From positions 1,984,001 through 2,048,000 of the forward strand of contig CAWICN010000001.1 of the NCBI GenBank assembly GCA_963834725.1: a stretch of 64,000 bases of DNA. Reading direction: 5' to 3'. This stretch comes from PALSA-693 sp963834725 (GTDB taxonomy: Bacteria > Actinomycetota > Acidimicrobiia > Acidimicrobiales > Palsa-688). Made by a program: the position numbers and the translations under genes. The notes beneath the pieces are model-generated. The model worked only from the letters and a program-made list of their open reading frames with translations, was not told where the DNA came from and ran no database searches. This document shows positions 35,875-44,431 of the stretch, piece after piece. Position 1 is the first letter of the stretch. The number at the start of each line of letters is the position of its first letter.

Positions 35875-37041
35875 TCACGGTCCGATCTTGGCGATCACCG
35901 CCTGGATGGCGGGGACGGTCGAGGCCGGCAGGGCCACGAAGTTGGCTTTGGCCAGGTACTGAGGCGCGCTGCCACCGGTCGAGGACTGGGTCCAGGCGAG
36001 GAAGGTGCGGATGGCTTTGCTCACATCGGCGCGGTGCTGGCTGTCCTTGACGACGATGTACTCGAAGTTGACGATCGGGTACGACGTCGTCCCCGGCTGG
36101 TAAATGAGGGATACCGCCAGGTTCGCCGGCATGCTGGTCGCCCCCGCATCTGCCGCCGCGGTGATGTTCGCCGCGGTGGGCTGGAGATAGGCACCGGATT
36201 TGTTCTGGAGCATGGCCTCCCCGAGACCGGCCGCTTGGGCCGAGGCCTCGGCGCTGACTCCGACGTAGGCCACGCATCCCGGCGTGGCCTTGCACGTCTG
36301 GACCATCCCCGGGTTGCCATGGGCCGTCACCTCGGACGCCACGGGCGGCCAGGTGATCGTCGTACCGAAGGCCGGCCCGTTCGCCCACGCGGTGTTCGTC
36401 TGGTCGAGGAAGCTGGTGAAGAGGAAAGTGTCACCGGAGGAGTCGACCCGACGGACCGGAATGATGCCCGTAGCGGGAAGGGTCACGCCCGGGTTGAGGG
36501 CGGTGATGGCCGGGTCGTTCCACTTGGTGATCTTGCCCGTGTAGATCTCGGCCAGCACGTTGCCAGTCAGCTTCAGGTTCTTGATCCCGGGCAGGTTGTA
36601 GTTGACGGCCTGGGCCGATACCACGATCGGGATGTTCTGCAGCCCCGGGTTGGCGGACATCTGTCCCGGGCTCAGATAGGCGTCCGACCCGCCCATCTGC
36701 ACGGTGCCATTGATCGCATCGCTGATCCCCTTGCCCGAACCGCCGGCCGCTGGGGAGAGCGAGATGTTGGCGTACGTTGTCCGGAGCGGCGTGACCAGCT
36801 CCTGAAGGAACGGGTAAAGGAGGCTGGACCCGTCCTCGTTGAGAATGACCCGGCTGGCGGGATTGCCGGTGTTGAGGTTGGCGACCGCGCTCGGCGCGCC
36901 GGTAGCGCTCGGCGCGCTGGTATCGCCTGGTGTCGTGGTCGCGCTCGGGTTGGTCGTCGCGCTCGACGAGCTGTGCGAAGACCCACCGCACGCGGCCAGC
37001 GCCACGCATGCGATCACGGCTAAGGGAATCAAACGTTTCAA
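35875..37041 (-). CDS. pstS: Phosphate-binding lipoprotein PstS
   Basis: A 388-residue exported phosphate-binding protein. A lipoprotein signal peptide (MKRLIPLAVIACVALAACGG) has lipobox LAAC with the lipidated Cys at 18, followed by a Ser/Thr/Pro linker. Ligand-loop motifs include NEDGSSLLYP, SPAAGGSGKGISDAINGTVQMGGSDAYLS and RRVDSSGDTFLFTSFL, the typical PstS phosphate contacts. It is the first gene of pstSCAB and probably has its own phosphate-regulated promoter in the 216-bp gap upstream. Confidence 0.94.
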   Translation of the reverse strand: MKRLIPLAVIACVALAACGGSSHSSSSATTNPSATTTPGDTSAPSATGAPSAVANLNTGNPASRVILNEDGSSLLYPFLQELVTPLRTTYANISLSPAAGGSGKGISDAINGTVQMGGSDAYLSPGQMSANPGLQNIPIVVSAQAVNYNLPGIKNLKLTGNVLAEIYTGKITKWNDPAITALNPGVTLPATGIIPVRRVDSSGDTFLFTSFLDQTNTAWANGPAFGTTITWPPVASEVTAHGNPGMVQTCKATPGCVAYVGVSAEASAQAAGLGEAMLQNKSGAYLQPTAANITAAADAGATSMPANLAVSLIYQPGTTSYPIVNFEYIVVKDSQHRADVSKAIRTFLAWTQSSTGGSAPQYLAKANFVALPASTVPAIQAVIAKIGP

Positions 37042-37257
37042 CAGTCACCTCTCGAACATCGTTGTAAGCGCGTCGCGCCGTTCGGCCGGGTCCGGGGCCA
37101 GCCGGAGCAACCCCATCCGCCGGCTCTCCACGGGGAGAACGGTGGCGACGCGATGCCCCGAAACCCTACGGAGCCCTGGTGACGCGGAGATGGCCTCGAG
37201 GTGAACGAGAGGGGAAAGCTGCGAAAACCTGTTACGGCGCCGGCCTTACAGGGGGGG

Positions 37258-37713
37258 TCAGCGCGTGATACGGGCGCCGGGGGCCGATGCCAGCGCCCGG
37301 ACGTGGCGGGGCAGCCTGCCGTCGAGCAGGTCCTGGAGGGTAACGTCCTCCAGGACGGTGCGCAGGCTGGCCCGGACGGCGACCCATACTTCGGTCAGAC
37401 GCCGGGCCGATCCGTCATAGGACACCATCTCGGGACGTTGGCCGCGGACGCGTGCCAGAGGTCCGTCCGCGGCCCGGATGATATCCGCCAGCGTGATCTC
37501 GGCCGCCGGGCGGGCCAGCCAGTAACCACCATCGGCGCCACGGCGGCTCTGGAGCAGGCCGGCCTGTCGCAGCTGGGCCAGGATGGCCTCCAGGAACTTG
37601 GGCGGGATCTGCTGGGCCGCCGCCAGCCGCTCCCCTTTGACCGGCCCGCCGCCACTGGCGGCCAGCTCGGTTAGCGCCCGGACTGCGTAGTCGGCCTTGG
37701 CCGAGATCTGCAC
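37258..37713 (-). CDS. Rrf2-family transcriptional regulator without Fe-S cysteines
   Basis: A 151-residue winged-helix regulator beginning MQISAKADYAVRALTELAA, with the recognition region IPPKFLEAILAQLRQAGLLQSRRGADGGYWLARP. The three cysteines that bind the Fe-S cluster in IscR/NsrR/RirA are absent; the protein has no Cys between residues 85 and 110. It therefore senses something else or binds DNA constitutively, like CymR-type members. It follows the SixA gene by 9 bp on the same strand. Targets are unknown. Confidence 0.88.
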   Translation of the reverse strand: MQISAKADYAVRALTELAASGGGPVKGERLAAAQQIPPKFLEAILAQLRQAGLLQSRRGADGGYWLARPAAEITLADIIRAADGPLARVRGQRPEMVSYDGSARRLTEVWVAVRASLRTVLEDVTLQDLLDGRLPRHVRALASAPGARITR

Positions 37714-37722
37714 CGCGGCACG

Positions 37723-38184
37723 CTAGCCAGGTGGCGGCAGGTAGGCCGCCTTCACGAAGCGCCCGCCCTGAGCTTCGAGAACCCACACCGACCCCTTGGC
37801 CTGGCCAGGTCGTGGGCCGAGGTCGAGATGGTCCTCGTCGGCGAGAGCGACAAGGATCTCGGGGATCACGTCACCATGGGTGCACAGGGCGATCTTCTCG
37901 TTCGCCACGCGTCGCACCAGGTCGAGGGCGGCCAATCCGGCACCCTCGGCGAGGGACTCGTCTTTTTCAACCTTGACCCGGAGCGCTTCGGCAACCGGCG
38001 TCACCGTCTCGACGCAGCGCGTGGCCGGACTGGAGACGATGCGCTGAGGGGAGTAGCCCTCCAGGGTCTCGACCAGCTTGCGGGCCTGGCGGAAACCCCG
38101 GGCGGATAGCCCCCGGGTCAGGTCTGGCCCCTGGTGATCGCGGCGCGTCCCGGCGTGGGCATGACGGATGAGGAGGACCGGCAC
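37723..38184 (-). CDS. SixA-like histidine phosphatase (equivalent to the MutT1 C-terminal domain)
   Basis: A 153-residue phosphoglycerate-mutase-fold phosphatase. The RHG-type catalytic His is in VPVLLIRHAHAGTRRD, an Arg in IVSSPATRCVETV, a Glu in ESLAEGAGL and the second His in ALCTHGDVIPEIL. The C-terminal KGSVWVLEAQGGRF matches the end of mycobacterial MutT1, which is a NUDIX-phosphatase fusion. The start is GTG 38184. The likely partner NUDIX gene lies at 39500-40039 on the same strand, separated by the sortase. Candidate substrates are oxidised nucleoside di/triphosphates or phosphohistidine. Confidence 0.82.
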   Translation of the reverse strand: MPVLLIRHAHAGTRRDHQGPDLTRGLSARGFRQARKLVETLEGYSPQRIVSSPATRCVETVTPVAEALRVKVEKDESLAEGAGLAALDLVRRVANEKIALCTHGDVIPEILVALADEDHLDLGPRPGQAKGSVWVLEAQGGRFVKAAYLPPPG

Positions 38185-38268
38185 CCGGCCAGTCTGCCAG
38201 GCCCGGCCCGAGCGTTCATCCCCGCGCCGGTCCGGCCGCGTCACCCTCCACCGCCCGGTGGAATTACC

Positions 38269-39420
38269 GTGGACGTGATGGCAGCGCCAACCGGAGACGC
38301 TGCGCCGGGTATGCAGGCTCCGATCCTGCCTCGCGGCGACGTCGCCCCCCTCGGACCGCTGCGGCGGGGGATCCGTGAGCTAGGTCTGGCGTTGATCGTC
38401 GCCGGGGTCATCGTGCTCCTCTTCGTGGTGTACGAGCTGTGGGGAACCGGGATCGCCGAGGCGCACAGCCAGGCGACCCTCAAACGAGACTTCAACGCCA
38501 AGGTGGCCGCCGCAGCAGGCCGTGGCTCCGGGGACACACCCGCCATCGGCGGTACGGTCACGGCCGCAAACGGCCACGAGAATGCAGCCGGCCATGGGAA
38601 TGCAGCCGGCCACGGGAACGCAGGAGGCCATGGGAACACCGGAGGCCATGGCACCGGGGACACACCCACCGTCGGCGGTGCGGCCACCGCCGCAGCCGGT
38701 CTGCCGGCGTCCGGCGCGATCGATCACATGGTCATCCCGAAGATCCACCTCGACGTGTACGTGGTGCAGGGGGTCAGCCTCGACACCCTCCGGCAAGGCC
38801 CGGGCCACTATCCCCAGACCGTGCTACCGGGCCAGGACGGCAACGCCGCTATCGCCGGGCATCGAACCACGTACGGCGCTCCCTTCTTCTCGGTGAACGA
38901 ACTCGGTGTGGGCGACGACATCGTGATGACCGACACCTCGGGCCGGACCTTCACCTACGTGGTCTCTGCACGACCGCGAGACGTGGCCCCCGATGACAAC
39001 GCCGTTCTCGATCCGACCCCGTTTGCCGAGCTGACCTTGACCACCTGCAACCCGCGGTATTCGGACACTTCGAGGCTCATCATCGTGGCCCGACTGGTGG
39101 GCCGGCGACCCTTACCGCCCCCGACGACCGGGGCGACCGGGGCGACCGGGGCGACCGGGGCGACGGGGGCGACGGGGGCGACCTCATCCTCCGCAGCCGT
39201 CGCCGACGAGAACCTCGGCAGCGGCGACCACCGCGCCTGGCTTCCGACCCTGTTGTTCGGCGCGGCGGTCGTAGTGTTATGGATCGCCACACGCATTCTC
39301 ACCAATCGGACCCGGCGGTGGATGCGCGCCGGCGTCCTCGTGGTGGGTATCGCCGCATGCCTGGTACCGCTGTGGTTCACGTTCGAGAACGTCGCCCGGC
39401 TGTTGCCCCCCAACATCTGA
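38269..39420 (+). CDS. Class E-like sortase with repeat linkers
   Basis: A 383-residue membrane transpeptidase. It has an N-terminal anchor (LALIVAGVIVLLFVVYELWG), an extracellular linker with GHGN-type 6-residue repeats and the sortase beta-barrel. Catalytic residues are His in AIAGHRTTYGAPFF, Cys in LTLTTCNPRYSDTSRL and Arg in the same motif; TLTTCNP suggests class E. A (GAT)n tract follows, then two C-terminal hydrophobic helices (LLFGAAVVVLWIATRI and AGVLVVGIAACLVPLWFTF). GTG 38269 has GGTGGA six bases upstream; ATG 38278 is the alternative. No LPXTG-like substrate gene is seen in the window. Confidence 0.85.
   Translation: MDVMAAPTGDAAPGMQAPILPRGDVAPLGPLRRGIRELGLALIVAGVIVLLFVVYELWGTGIAEAHSQATLKRDFNAKVAAAAGRGSGDTPAIGGTVTAANGHENAAGHGNAAGHGNAGGHGNTGGHGTGDTPTVGGAATAAAGLPASGAIDHMVIPKIHLDVYVVQGVSLDTLRQGPGHYPQTVLPGQDGNAAIAGHRTTYGAPFFSVNELGVGDDIVMTDTSGRTFTYVVSARPRDVAPDDNAVLDPTPFAELTLTTCNPRYSDTSRLIIVARLVGRRPLPPPTTGATGATGATGATGATGATSSSAAVADENLGSGDHRAWLPTLLFGAAVVVLWIATRILTNRTRRWMRAGVLVVGIAACLVPLWFTFENVARLLPPNI
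38572..38643. repeat. Four 18-bp in-frame repeats (GHGNAA/GHGNAG) in the sortase gene
   Basis: Four 18-bp units, e.g. ggccatgggaatgcagcc, encode GHENAA, GHGNAA, GHGNAG and GHGNTG in the linker between the membrane anchor and catalytic barrel. A fragment of a fifth unit follows. Confidence 0.9.
39130..39183. repeat. Six 9-bp collagen-like repeats (GAT) in the sortase gene
   Basis: Six ggggcgacc/ggggcgacg units encode Gly-Ala-Thr triplets just after the sortase domain and before the C-terminal membrane helices, a flexible or collagen-like spacer. Confidence 0.9.
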
Positions 39421-39434
39421 GCTCACCCGGCCCG

Positions 39435-39453
39435 GACCCCGGCTTCCGGGGTC
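39435..39453. terminator. GC-rich hairpin between convergent sortase and NUDIX genes
   Basis: A perfect 8-bp stem gaccccgg/ccggggtc with a 3-base loop lies between the sortase stop and the NUDIX stop. It could end transcription from both sides. There is no long U-tract, so it is a weak or factor-assisted terminator. Confidence 0.5.
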
Positions 39454-39499
39454 GCCAACTTTGCCCGGTTAAAAGCAGCCCGCGTGTGCGCCTGGCGGT

Positions 39500-40039
39500 T
39501 CAGGCCCGGCCGCCCCCGCCGGTCGCCCCCACGAGCGCATCGAGCACGGCGACGTCTCGCGGGTAGGTGAGCCGGACCCGGGCTTCGTCGAGAGGGACCC
39601 AGGCCGCCTCGTCAACCTCGTGCGCACCGGCCACTTCCCCGCCGGCGGGGGTCATGGCCCAGTAACGAACCTGCTTGTGCTTGCCGCTGCGGTCGAGGTA
39701 GGTCGTGGTCGGCAGCTCGGGGCCGAGGCGAGCGTCGACGCTGGCTTCCTCCCTGACCTCACGGAGGGCGGCCTGCTCATCGGTCTCTCCGGGGTCGACC
39801 TTGCCTTTGGGCAGGGTCCAGTCGTCGTAACGGGGGCGGTGCACCAGGATGACCTCGAGATCGCCGTCGCCGGACTGGCGCCACACGGCACCGCCGGCGG
39901 CCCGGACCAGGCGATCGACTGCGGCGGGGGCGGGCTCGGTGCCGCCGATCGCTGCGCCTGCTGGGCCAGTGCTGCCGGGCGGACCAGTGCTGCCGGGCGG
40001 GCTAGCCGCCCCGCTGCCCCCCGCCGGGTTCCCGGTCAC
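39500..40039 (-). CDS. NUDIX hydrolase (MutT1 N-terminal-domain-like)
   Basis: A 179-residue NUDIX protein. After a Gly/Pro/Ala-rich N-terminal tail (GSTGPPGSTGPAG) comes a NUDIX fold with the box GKVDPGETDEQAALREVREEAS, a full G-x5-E-x7-R-E-x2-E-E match. DDWTLPKGK precedes it, as in MutT1. The GTG start overlaps the ppk stop (GTGA), so it is co-translated with ppk. In mycobacteria a NUDIX-phosphatase fusion (MutT1) also neighbours ppk. A role in hydrolysing oxidised nucleotides or diadenosine polyphosphates is plausible. Confidence 0.87.
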   Translation of the reverse strand: MTGNPAGGSGAASPPGSTGPPGSTGPAGAAIGGTEPAPAAVDRLVRAAGGAVWRQSGDGDLEVILVHRPRYDDWTLPKGKVDPGETDEQAALREVREEASVDARLGPELPTTTYLDRSGKHKQVRYWAMTPAGGEVAGAHEVDEAAWVPLDEARVRLTYPRDVAVLDALVGATGGGGRA

Positions 40040-42231
40040 TCTCGAGGTGCGCCGTGTCCGAGCAGCACCTCGGCCTCCCGCCGCCGCCGCCGGGATCGGC
40101 CGATGGCGAGGTCCTGCAAGGCCTGCTGGGCGTTCACACCATTGACCGTCGGAACCTTGTGCCACGCCCCTTCCGAATCCAGCTGCCAGGCCCGGGTGTC
40201 GTCGGCCAGGGCAAGATCGAGGATCTCGTGCAGCCGGTCCCGCATCTCCGGCGCACTGACCGGCACGATGGCCTCGACCCGTCGGTCGAGGTTACGTTCC
40301 ATCATGTCGGCCGAACCGAGCAGGTACTGGCCCCCGTCACCGCTGAAGTAGTAGATCCGGGAGTGCTCCAGCCACCGGCCCACGATGCTGCGCACCCGGA
40401 TGTGGTCCGACAGGCCCGGAACCCCGGGCCGCAGGCAACAGATGGCCCGTACCACCAGGTCGATCTGCACCCCCGCCTGCGAGGCGCGGTAGAGGGCGTC
40501 GATGATGCCCGGGTCGACCAGGTTGTTGAGCTTCCAGATAATGCGGCCGGCATCGCCCAGGTCGGCCTGGCGCTCGATCAGCTCGAGCATCCGCGGTCGC
40601 AGCCCGGTGGGGGCGACCAGCAGCCGGCGATATTCGACCCAGCGGCTGTACCCGGTCAGGTAGTTGAAGAGGTCGGTTAGATCGGCGCCGATATCGGGGG
40701 AGGCGGTCAGGAGCCCGACGTCCTCGTAGACGCGAGCCGTGCTCGAGTTGTAGTTGCCCGTGCCGACATGGCAGTAGCGGCGGATGCCGTCACCCTCCTG
40801 GCGCACCACCAGTGACGTCTTGGAGTGGGTCTTCAGGCCCACCAGCCCATAGACCACGTGGACGCCGGCTTCCTCCAGCGCTCGGGCCCAGCCGATGTTG
40901 ACCGCCTCATCGCCCCGGGCTTTGAGCTCGACCAGCGCCGCCACCTGCTTGCCCTGCTCGACCGCCCGGATCAGGGCCTGGACGATCGGGCTGTCGCCGG
41001 AGGTTCGATAGAGGGTCTGTTTGATGGCGAGGACGTCCGGGTCACGCGACGCCTGCGTGATAAACGTCTCGACCGATTCGGCAAAGCTCTCATAGGGGTG
41101 CTGGACCAGGATGTCGCTCTGACGGATGGCCGCGAACACATCCAGGGGCTCGCCCTCGGCCCCGCTCAAGCGGGCCGGTCGGACGGGAACGAACGGCTCC
41201 TCCTTGAGCTCCCTGAGGTCGGAGCGATCCAGGTTGTACATGACCCACAACGCAGTCAGATCGAGGGGTCCGGCCACGTCGTAGACGTCGTCGGGCTGCA
41301 GGTCAAGCTCACGGGTGAGCAGGATGCGCACCTCGTCGGTGACCGTCTCGTCGACCTCGAGCCGGACGGCCCGGCCGAACCGCCGGCGCCGCAATTCCAT
41401 CTCGACGGCCTCGAGCAGATCGTCGGCCTCTTCCTCCTCGAGGGTCAGGTCGGCGTTGCGGGTGACCCGGAACGGATGATGGCTCTCGATCTCCATGCCC
41501 GGGAACAGGGCCTCCAGGTGAGCGGCGATCACCTGCTCGAGGGCAACGAAGCGGTTGCCGTCCGGCATGGCCAGCAACCCCGGCAGCACCGGTGGGACTT
41601 TCACCCGGGCGAAGCGCCGCTCGCCCCGGACGGGGTCACGGACGATGACGGCCAGGTTGAGCGACAGGTTGGAGATGTAGGGGAAAGGATGGCCGGGGTC
41701 CACGGCCAGCGGGGTCAGCACCGGAAAGATCCGCTCGGCGAACACCTTTTCGACCCAGGCGCGGTCCTCGTCGGTAAGTGACTCCCAGCTGGCCAGCTGG
41801 ACGCCGTATTCAGCCAGGCGCGGGAGGATGTCGTCGACCAAGGTGGCCTGGCGACGCTGGAACAGCTGCACCATCTGGGTCCGGATCGTCCTGAGCTGCT
41901 CGGTGACCGTCAGGCCGTCCGGGGCCGTCCCGGAGATTCCGGCCGCCTCCTGGTCCTTGAGGCCGGCTACCCGAACCTGAAAGAACTCGTCGGTGATGGT
42001 GCCGAAGATGGCCAGGAACTTGATCCGCTCGAGCAAAGGAAGCTCGGGGCTCTCGGCCAGGGCCAGCACCCGACTGTTGAAGTCGAGGGTCGACAGCTCC
42101 CGGTTGAGATACCGCCGGTCGCCCTCGGCGTCGGCCGGGTCTGCCCCACCCATCCGGAGGCCCACCAAGGCGGCGGCGGCGCCGTCAACGGGGGCCGCCT
42201 CATCTGCGGGGTTGACGCGATGCGCAACCAC
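40036..42231 (-). CDS. ppk: Polyphosphate kinase PPK1
   Basis: A 731-residue PPK1, full family length, which polymerises the gamma-phosphate of ATP into polyphosphate. The N-terminal domain starts RYLNRELSTLDFNSRVL. The head and two phospholipase-D-like C-terminal domains contain YHVGTGNYNSSTA-like sequence (CHVGTGNYNSST), the autophosphorylated His in GLKTHSKTSLVVR and the second His in LEHSRIYYFSGDG. It lies in a leuA - small protein - ppk - NUDIX minus-strand run. Its proximity to the Pho/Pst module fits control by phosphate supply. Confidence 0.95.
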   Translation of the reverse strand: MVAHRVNPADEAAPVDGAAAALVGLRMGGADPADAEGDRRYLNRELSTLDFNSRVLALAESPELPLLERIKFLAIFGTITDEFFQVRVAGLKDQEAAGISGTAPDGLTVTEQLRTIRTQMVQLFQRRQATLVDDILPRLAEYGVQLASWESLTDEDRAWVEKVFAERIFPVLTPLAVDPGHPFPYISNLSLNLAVIVRDPVRGERRFARVKVPPVLPGLLAMPDGNRFVALEQVIAAHLEALFPGMEIESHHPFRVTRNADLTLEEEEADDLLEAVEMELRRRRFGRAVRLEVDETVTDEVRILLTRELDLQPDDVYDVAGPLDLTALWVMYNLDRSDLRELKEEPFVPVRPARLSGAEGEPLDVFAAIRQSDILVQHPYESFAESVETFITQASRDPDVLAIKQTLYRTSGDSPIVQALIRAVEQGKQVAALVELKARGDEAVNIGWARALEEAGVHVVYGLVGLKTHSKTSLVVRQEGDGIRRYCHVGTGNYNSSTARVYEDVGLLTASPDIGADLTDLFNYLTGYSRWVEYRRLLVAPTGLRPRMLELIERQADLGDAGRIIWKLNNLVDPGIIDALYRASQAGVQIDLVVRAICCLRPGVPGLSDHIRVRSIVGRWLEHSRIYYFSGDGGQYLLGSADMMERNLDRRVEAIVPVSAPEMRDRLHEILDLALADDTRAWQLDSEGAWHKVPTVNGVNAQQALQDLAIGRSRRRRREAEVLLGHGAPRE

Positions 42232-42272
42232 GATCGTCAGGCTACCGGCCGCCGGGGTTCGGAGGAGCTCCG

Positions 42273-42554
42273 TCAGACCTCGGCCGCGTCATCTTCCTCG
42301 GGCTCACCCAGGTCCCAGTCGAGCAAGAGGTTCTCCCGCTCGGCGTCGCGCACCACCCGCTCCCGGTTGCGCCGGAACTGGGGGTCGTGCGGCGGCAGCA
42401 GCAGCAGGCGGGCCAGGGCCCGCTGCCGGAACTCCTCGATGACGTTGCGGTCGCCGAAGTCCGAGTCCACCCGCCAGTGCGGGGCCACGGGGCCCAGATA
42501 GACGATCCGAACGTGACCGCGGGGCGCAGCCTGCTCGTTGGCGGAAATCGACAT
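42273..42554 (-). CDS. Small acidic hypothetical protein between leuA and ppk
   Basis: A 93-residue protein, family not recognised. The core GHVRIVYLGPVAPHWRVDSD and IEEFRQRALARLLLLPPHDPQFRRNRERV looks like a structured domain, followed by an acidic end (DWDLGEPEEDDAAE). There is no signal peptide or membrane helix. It starts 12 bp after the leuA stop and ends 41 bp before ppk, so it is co-transcribed with both. Confidence 0.7.
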   Translation of the reverse strand: MSISANEQAAPRGHVRIVYLGPVAPHWRVDSDFGDRNVIEEFRQRALARLLLLPPHDPQFRRNRERVVRDAERENLLLDWDLGEPEEDDAAEV

Positions 42555-42565
42555 GGCCGGTCAGC

Positions 42566-44284
42566 TTACCTCTGGCCCTCGTTCCGATCACCCTCTGCCC
42601 GATGGCGGAGCCGGTTGGCGGCGCTGATGACCGCTTGCAGCGAGGCGTCGAGGATGCTCGAGTCGATGCCGACCCCCCAGGTACGCCAGCCGTCCGGGCC
42701 AGTGGCCTGGACGTAGGCGACAGCGGACGCTTCGCTCCCGGCGGTCAGGGCGTGCTCGTGGTAGTCCTCGACGGCAACCTCGAGGCCCAGCTCCGCCCGG
42801 AGGCCGCTGACGAGGGCGGCGACCGGGCCGTTGCCCTGGCCCATGATCGTCCGGTGATGACCGTCCACGAGGACCTGGGCGGCCACCGACGTCCCTTTTT
42901 CCCCTCCTGAAGAGACCTCCGTCGAGAGCAGCCGGATGCCGGCGTCGTCGGGCAGGTAGGTGCGGGCGAAGACATCCCAGAGCTCGCCGGGCCTGATCTC
43001 CGTGCCGCTGGCTTCCGTGACCGCCTGCACCTCCTTCGAGAACTCGATCTGCAGCGCTCGCGGCAGGTCCAGCCCGTGCTCGGCATCCATGACGTACGCC
43101 ACCCCTCCCTTGCCCGACTGGCTGTTGACCCGGATGATGGCCTCGTAGGTCCGGCCCACGTGCTTCGGGTCGATGGGCAGGTACGGCACCTCCCAGGTGG
43201 CGTAGTCGACGGGCAGAGCGTCCATCCCCTTCTTGATGGCGTCCTGGTGGGACCCGGAGAACGCCGTGTAGACGAGGTCGCCGGCGTATGGATGGCGCGG
43301 GTGGACGGGCAGCCGGTTGCAGAACTCGGCGACCCGGCGGAGGCTGTCGATGTCGTGCAGGTCCAGCCGGGGGTCAACCCCCTGGGAAAACAGGTTGAGG
43401 GCCAGCGTGACCACGTCCACGTTCCCGGTTCGCTCGCCGTTGCCGAACAGGGTTCCCTCGACCCGATCCGCGCCGGCGAGCTGGGCCAGCTCGGCGGCGG
43501 CGACCGCGGTGCCCCGGTCGTTGTGAGGGTGCACGCTCAGCACGATGGCGTCGCGGTTCGGGATGTGGCGCCCCCACCACTCGATCACATCCGCGTACGT
43601 GTTGGGCCCGTACATCTCGACCGTGTTGGGAAGGTTGACGATCATCTTGCGGCCGGGGGCCGGTTGGATGACGTCCATGACCGCCGAGCAGATCTCGACC
43701 GCAAAGTCCGGCTCGGTCCCGGTGAAGCTCTCAGGGGAGTACTCGTAGGTGACCATCGTCTCGGGCACCGTTTCCTCGTATTTCTTGACCAGGCGGGCCG
43801 CACTGGTGGCGATGTCGACGATCCCGCCCTTGTCGAGGCCAAAGACGACGCGCCGCTGCAGCGTGGAGGTCGAGTTGTAGAAGTGCACGATGGCCTGCCG
43901 GGCGCCGGCGATGGCCTCGAAGGTGCGCTCGATCAACTCCGGGCGGCACTGCACCAGCACCTGGATCACCACATCATCAGGGATCCGATCCTCCTCGATG
44001 ATCTGGCGAATGAAATCGAAATCGGGTTGCGAGGCGGCCGGAAACCCAGCCTCGATCTCCTTGAAACCCATGCCGATCAGGGTCTCGAAGAACTTCAACT
44101 TCCGGACCGGATCCATGGGATCGATCAAGGCCTGGTTCCCGTCGCGCAGGTCCACGCTGCACCACAACGGTGCCGCGTCGAGATGCCGGTCCGGCCATGT
44201 CCGATCGGGAAGCTCGAGAGGCCGGTTCGGGCGATACTTCTCGAAGGGCATGTCGCAAGGGGTTGGGTAGGCGTAGGCAGCCAT
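42566..44284 (-). CDS. leuA: 2-isopropylmalate synthase LeuA
   Basis: A 572-residue 2-isopropylmalate synthase of the long actinobacterial type, the first committed step of leucine synthesis (acetyl-CoA + 2-oxoisovalerate). It has the metal/catalytic WCSVDLRDGNQALIDPMD, the metal HxH in LSVHPHNDRGTAVAAAEL, LFGNGERTGNVDVVTLALN and a C-terminal regulatory domain ending GVGIDSSILDASLQAVISAANRL that gives leucine feedback. The ATG at 44284 is chosen because upstream codons lie in the attenuator terminator. Transcription is controlled by the leader at 44320-44419. Confidence 0.95.
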   Translation of the reverse strand: MAAYAYPTPCDMPFEKYRPNRPLELPDRTWPDRHLDAAPLWCSVDLRDGNQALIDPMDPVRKLKFFETLIGMGFKEIEAGFPAASQPDFDFIRQIIEEDRIPDDVVIQVLVQCRPELIERTFEAIAGARQAIVHFYNSTSTLQRRVVFGLDKGGIVDIATSAARLVKKYEETVPETMVTYEYSPESFTGTEPDFAVEICSAVMDVIQPAPGRKMIVNLPNTVEMYGPNTYADVIEWWGRHIPNRDAIVLSVHPHNDRGTAVAAAELAQLAGADRVEGTLFGNGERTGNVDVVTLALNLFSQGVDPRLDLHDIDSLRRVAEFCNRLPVHPRHPYAGDLVYTAFSGSHQDAIKKGMDALPVDYATWEVPYLPIDPKHVGRTYEAIIRVNSQSGKGGVAYVMDAEHGLDLPRALQIEFSKEVQAVTEASGTEIRPGELWDVFARTYLPDDAGIRLLSTEVSSGGEKGTSVAAQVLVDGHHRTIMGQGNGPVAALVSGLRAELGLEVAVEDYHEHALTAGSEASAVAYVQATGPDGWRTWGVGIDSSILDASLQAVISAANRLRHRAEGDRNEGQR

Positions 44285-44319
44285 TGGGAGCCGGGTCCTT
44301 TCGGTCCTTTCGGGCAAAG

Positions 44320-44352
44320 AAAAAACCTCCCGGCCGGCAGGCACAGGAGGTT
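44320..44352 (-). terminator. leuA attenuator terminator
   Basis: On the minus strand aacctcc ... ggaggtt followed by a run of T (plus strand aaaa at 44320-44323) forms an intrinsic terminator immediately before leuA. Its left arm can compete with the upstream hairpin and leader peptide, giving classical leucine attenuation. Confidence 0.8.
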
Positions 44353-44354
44353 TC

Positions 44355-44381
44355 GGCGAGCACCGATATGTGGTGCTCGCC
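44355..44381 (-). promoter_or_regulatory. leuA leader hairpin (ggcgagcacc/ggtgctcgcc)
   Basis: A perfect 10-bp inverted repeat with a 7-base loop overlaps the last base of the leader-peptide stop codon and precedes the terminator hairpin. The position suits a pause or anti-antiterminator stem that a stalled ribosome would disrupt. I did not find a strong alternative pairing between this stem and the terminator arm by eye. Confidence 0.65.
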
Positions 44382-44419
44382 TACATCAGAAGAAGGAGGT
44401 CACAGGTAGGGGCGGTCAC
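44381..44419 (-). CDS. leuA leader peptide with four consecutive Leu codons
   Basis: The GTG-started 12-codon frame encodes MTAPTCDLLLLM and stops at TAG. Four successive leucine codons (CTC CTT CTT CTG) sit just before the leader hairpin and terminator of leuA. This is the hallmark of ribosome-mediated attenuation: leucine shortage would stall the ribosome on the Leu run and let transcription reach leuA. It is too short for routine gene calling. Confidence 0.85.
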   Translation of the reverse strand: MTAPTCDLLLLM

Positions 44420-44431
44420 GACGTCCGTACG

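Noticed and set aside
37042..37257. Possible Pho box upstream of pstS (GTTCACCT on the minus strand near 37200)
   Set aside because: Only one half-site is visible; the required direct repeat at about 11-bp spacing is missing.
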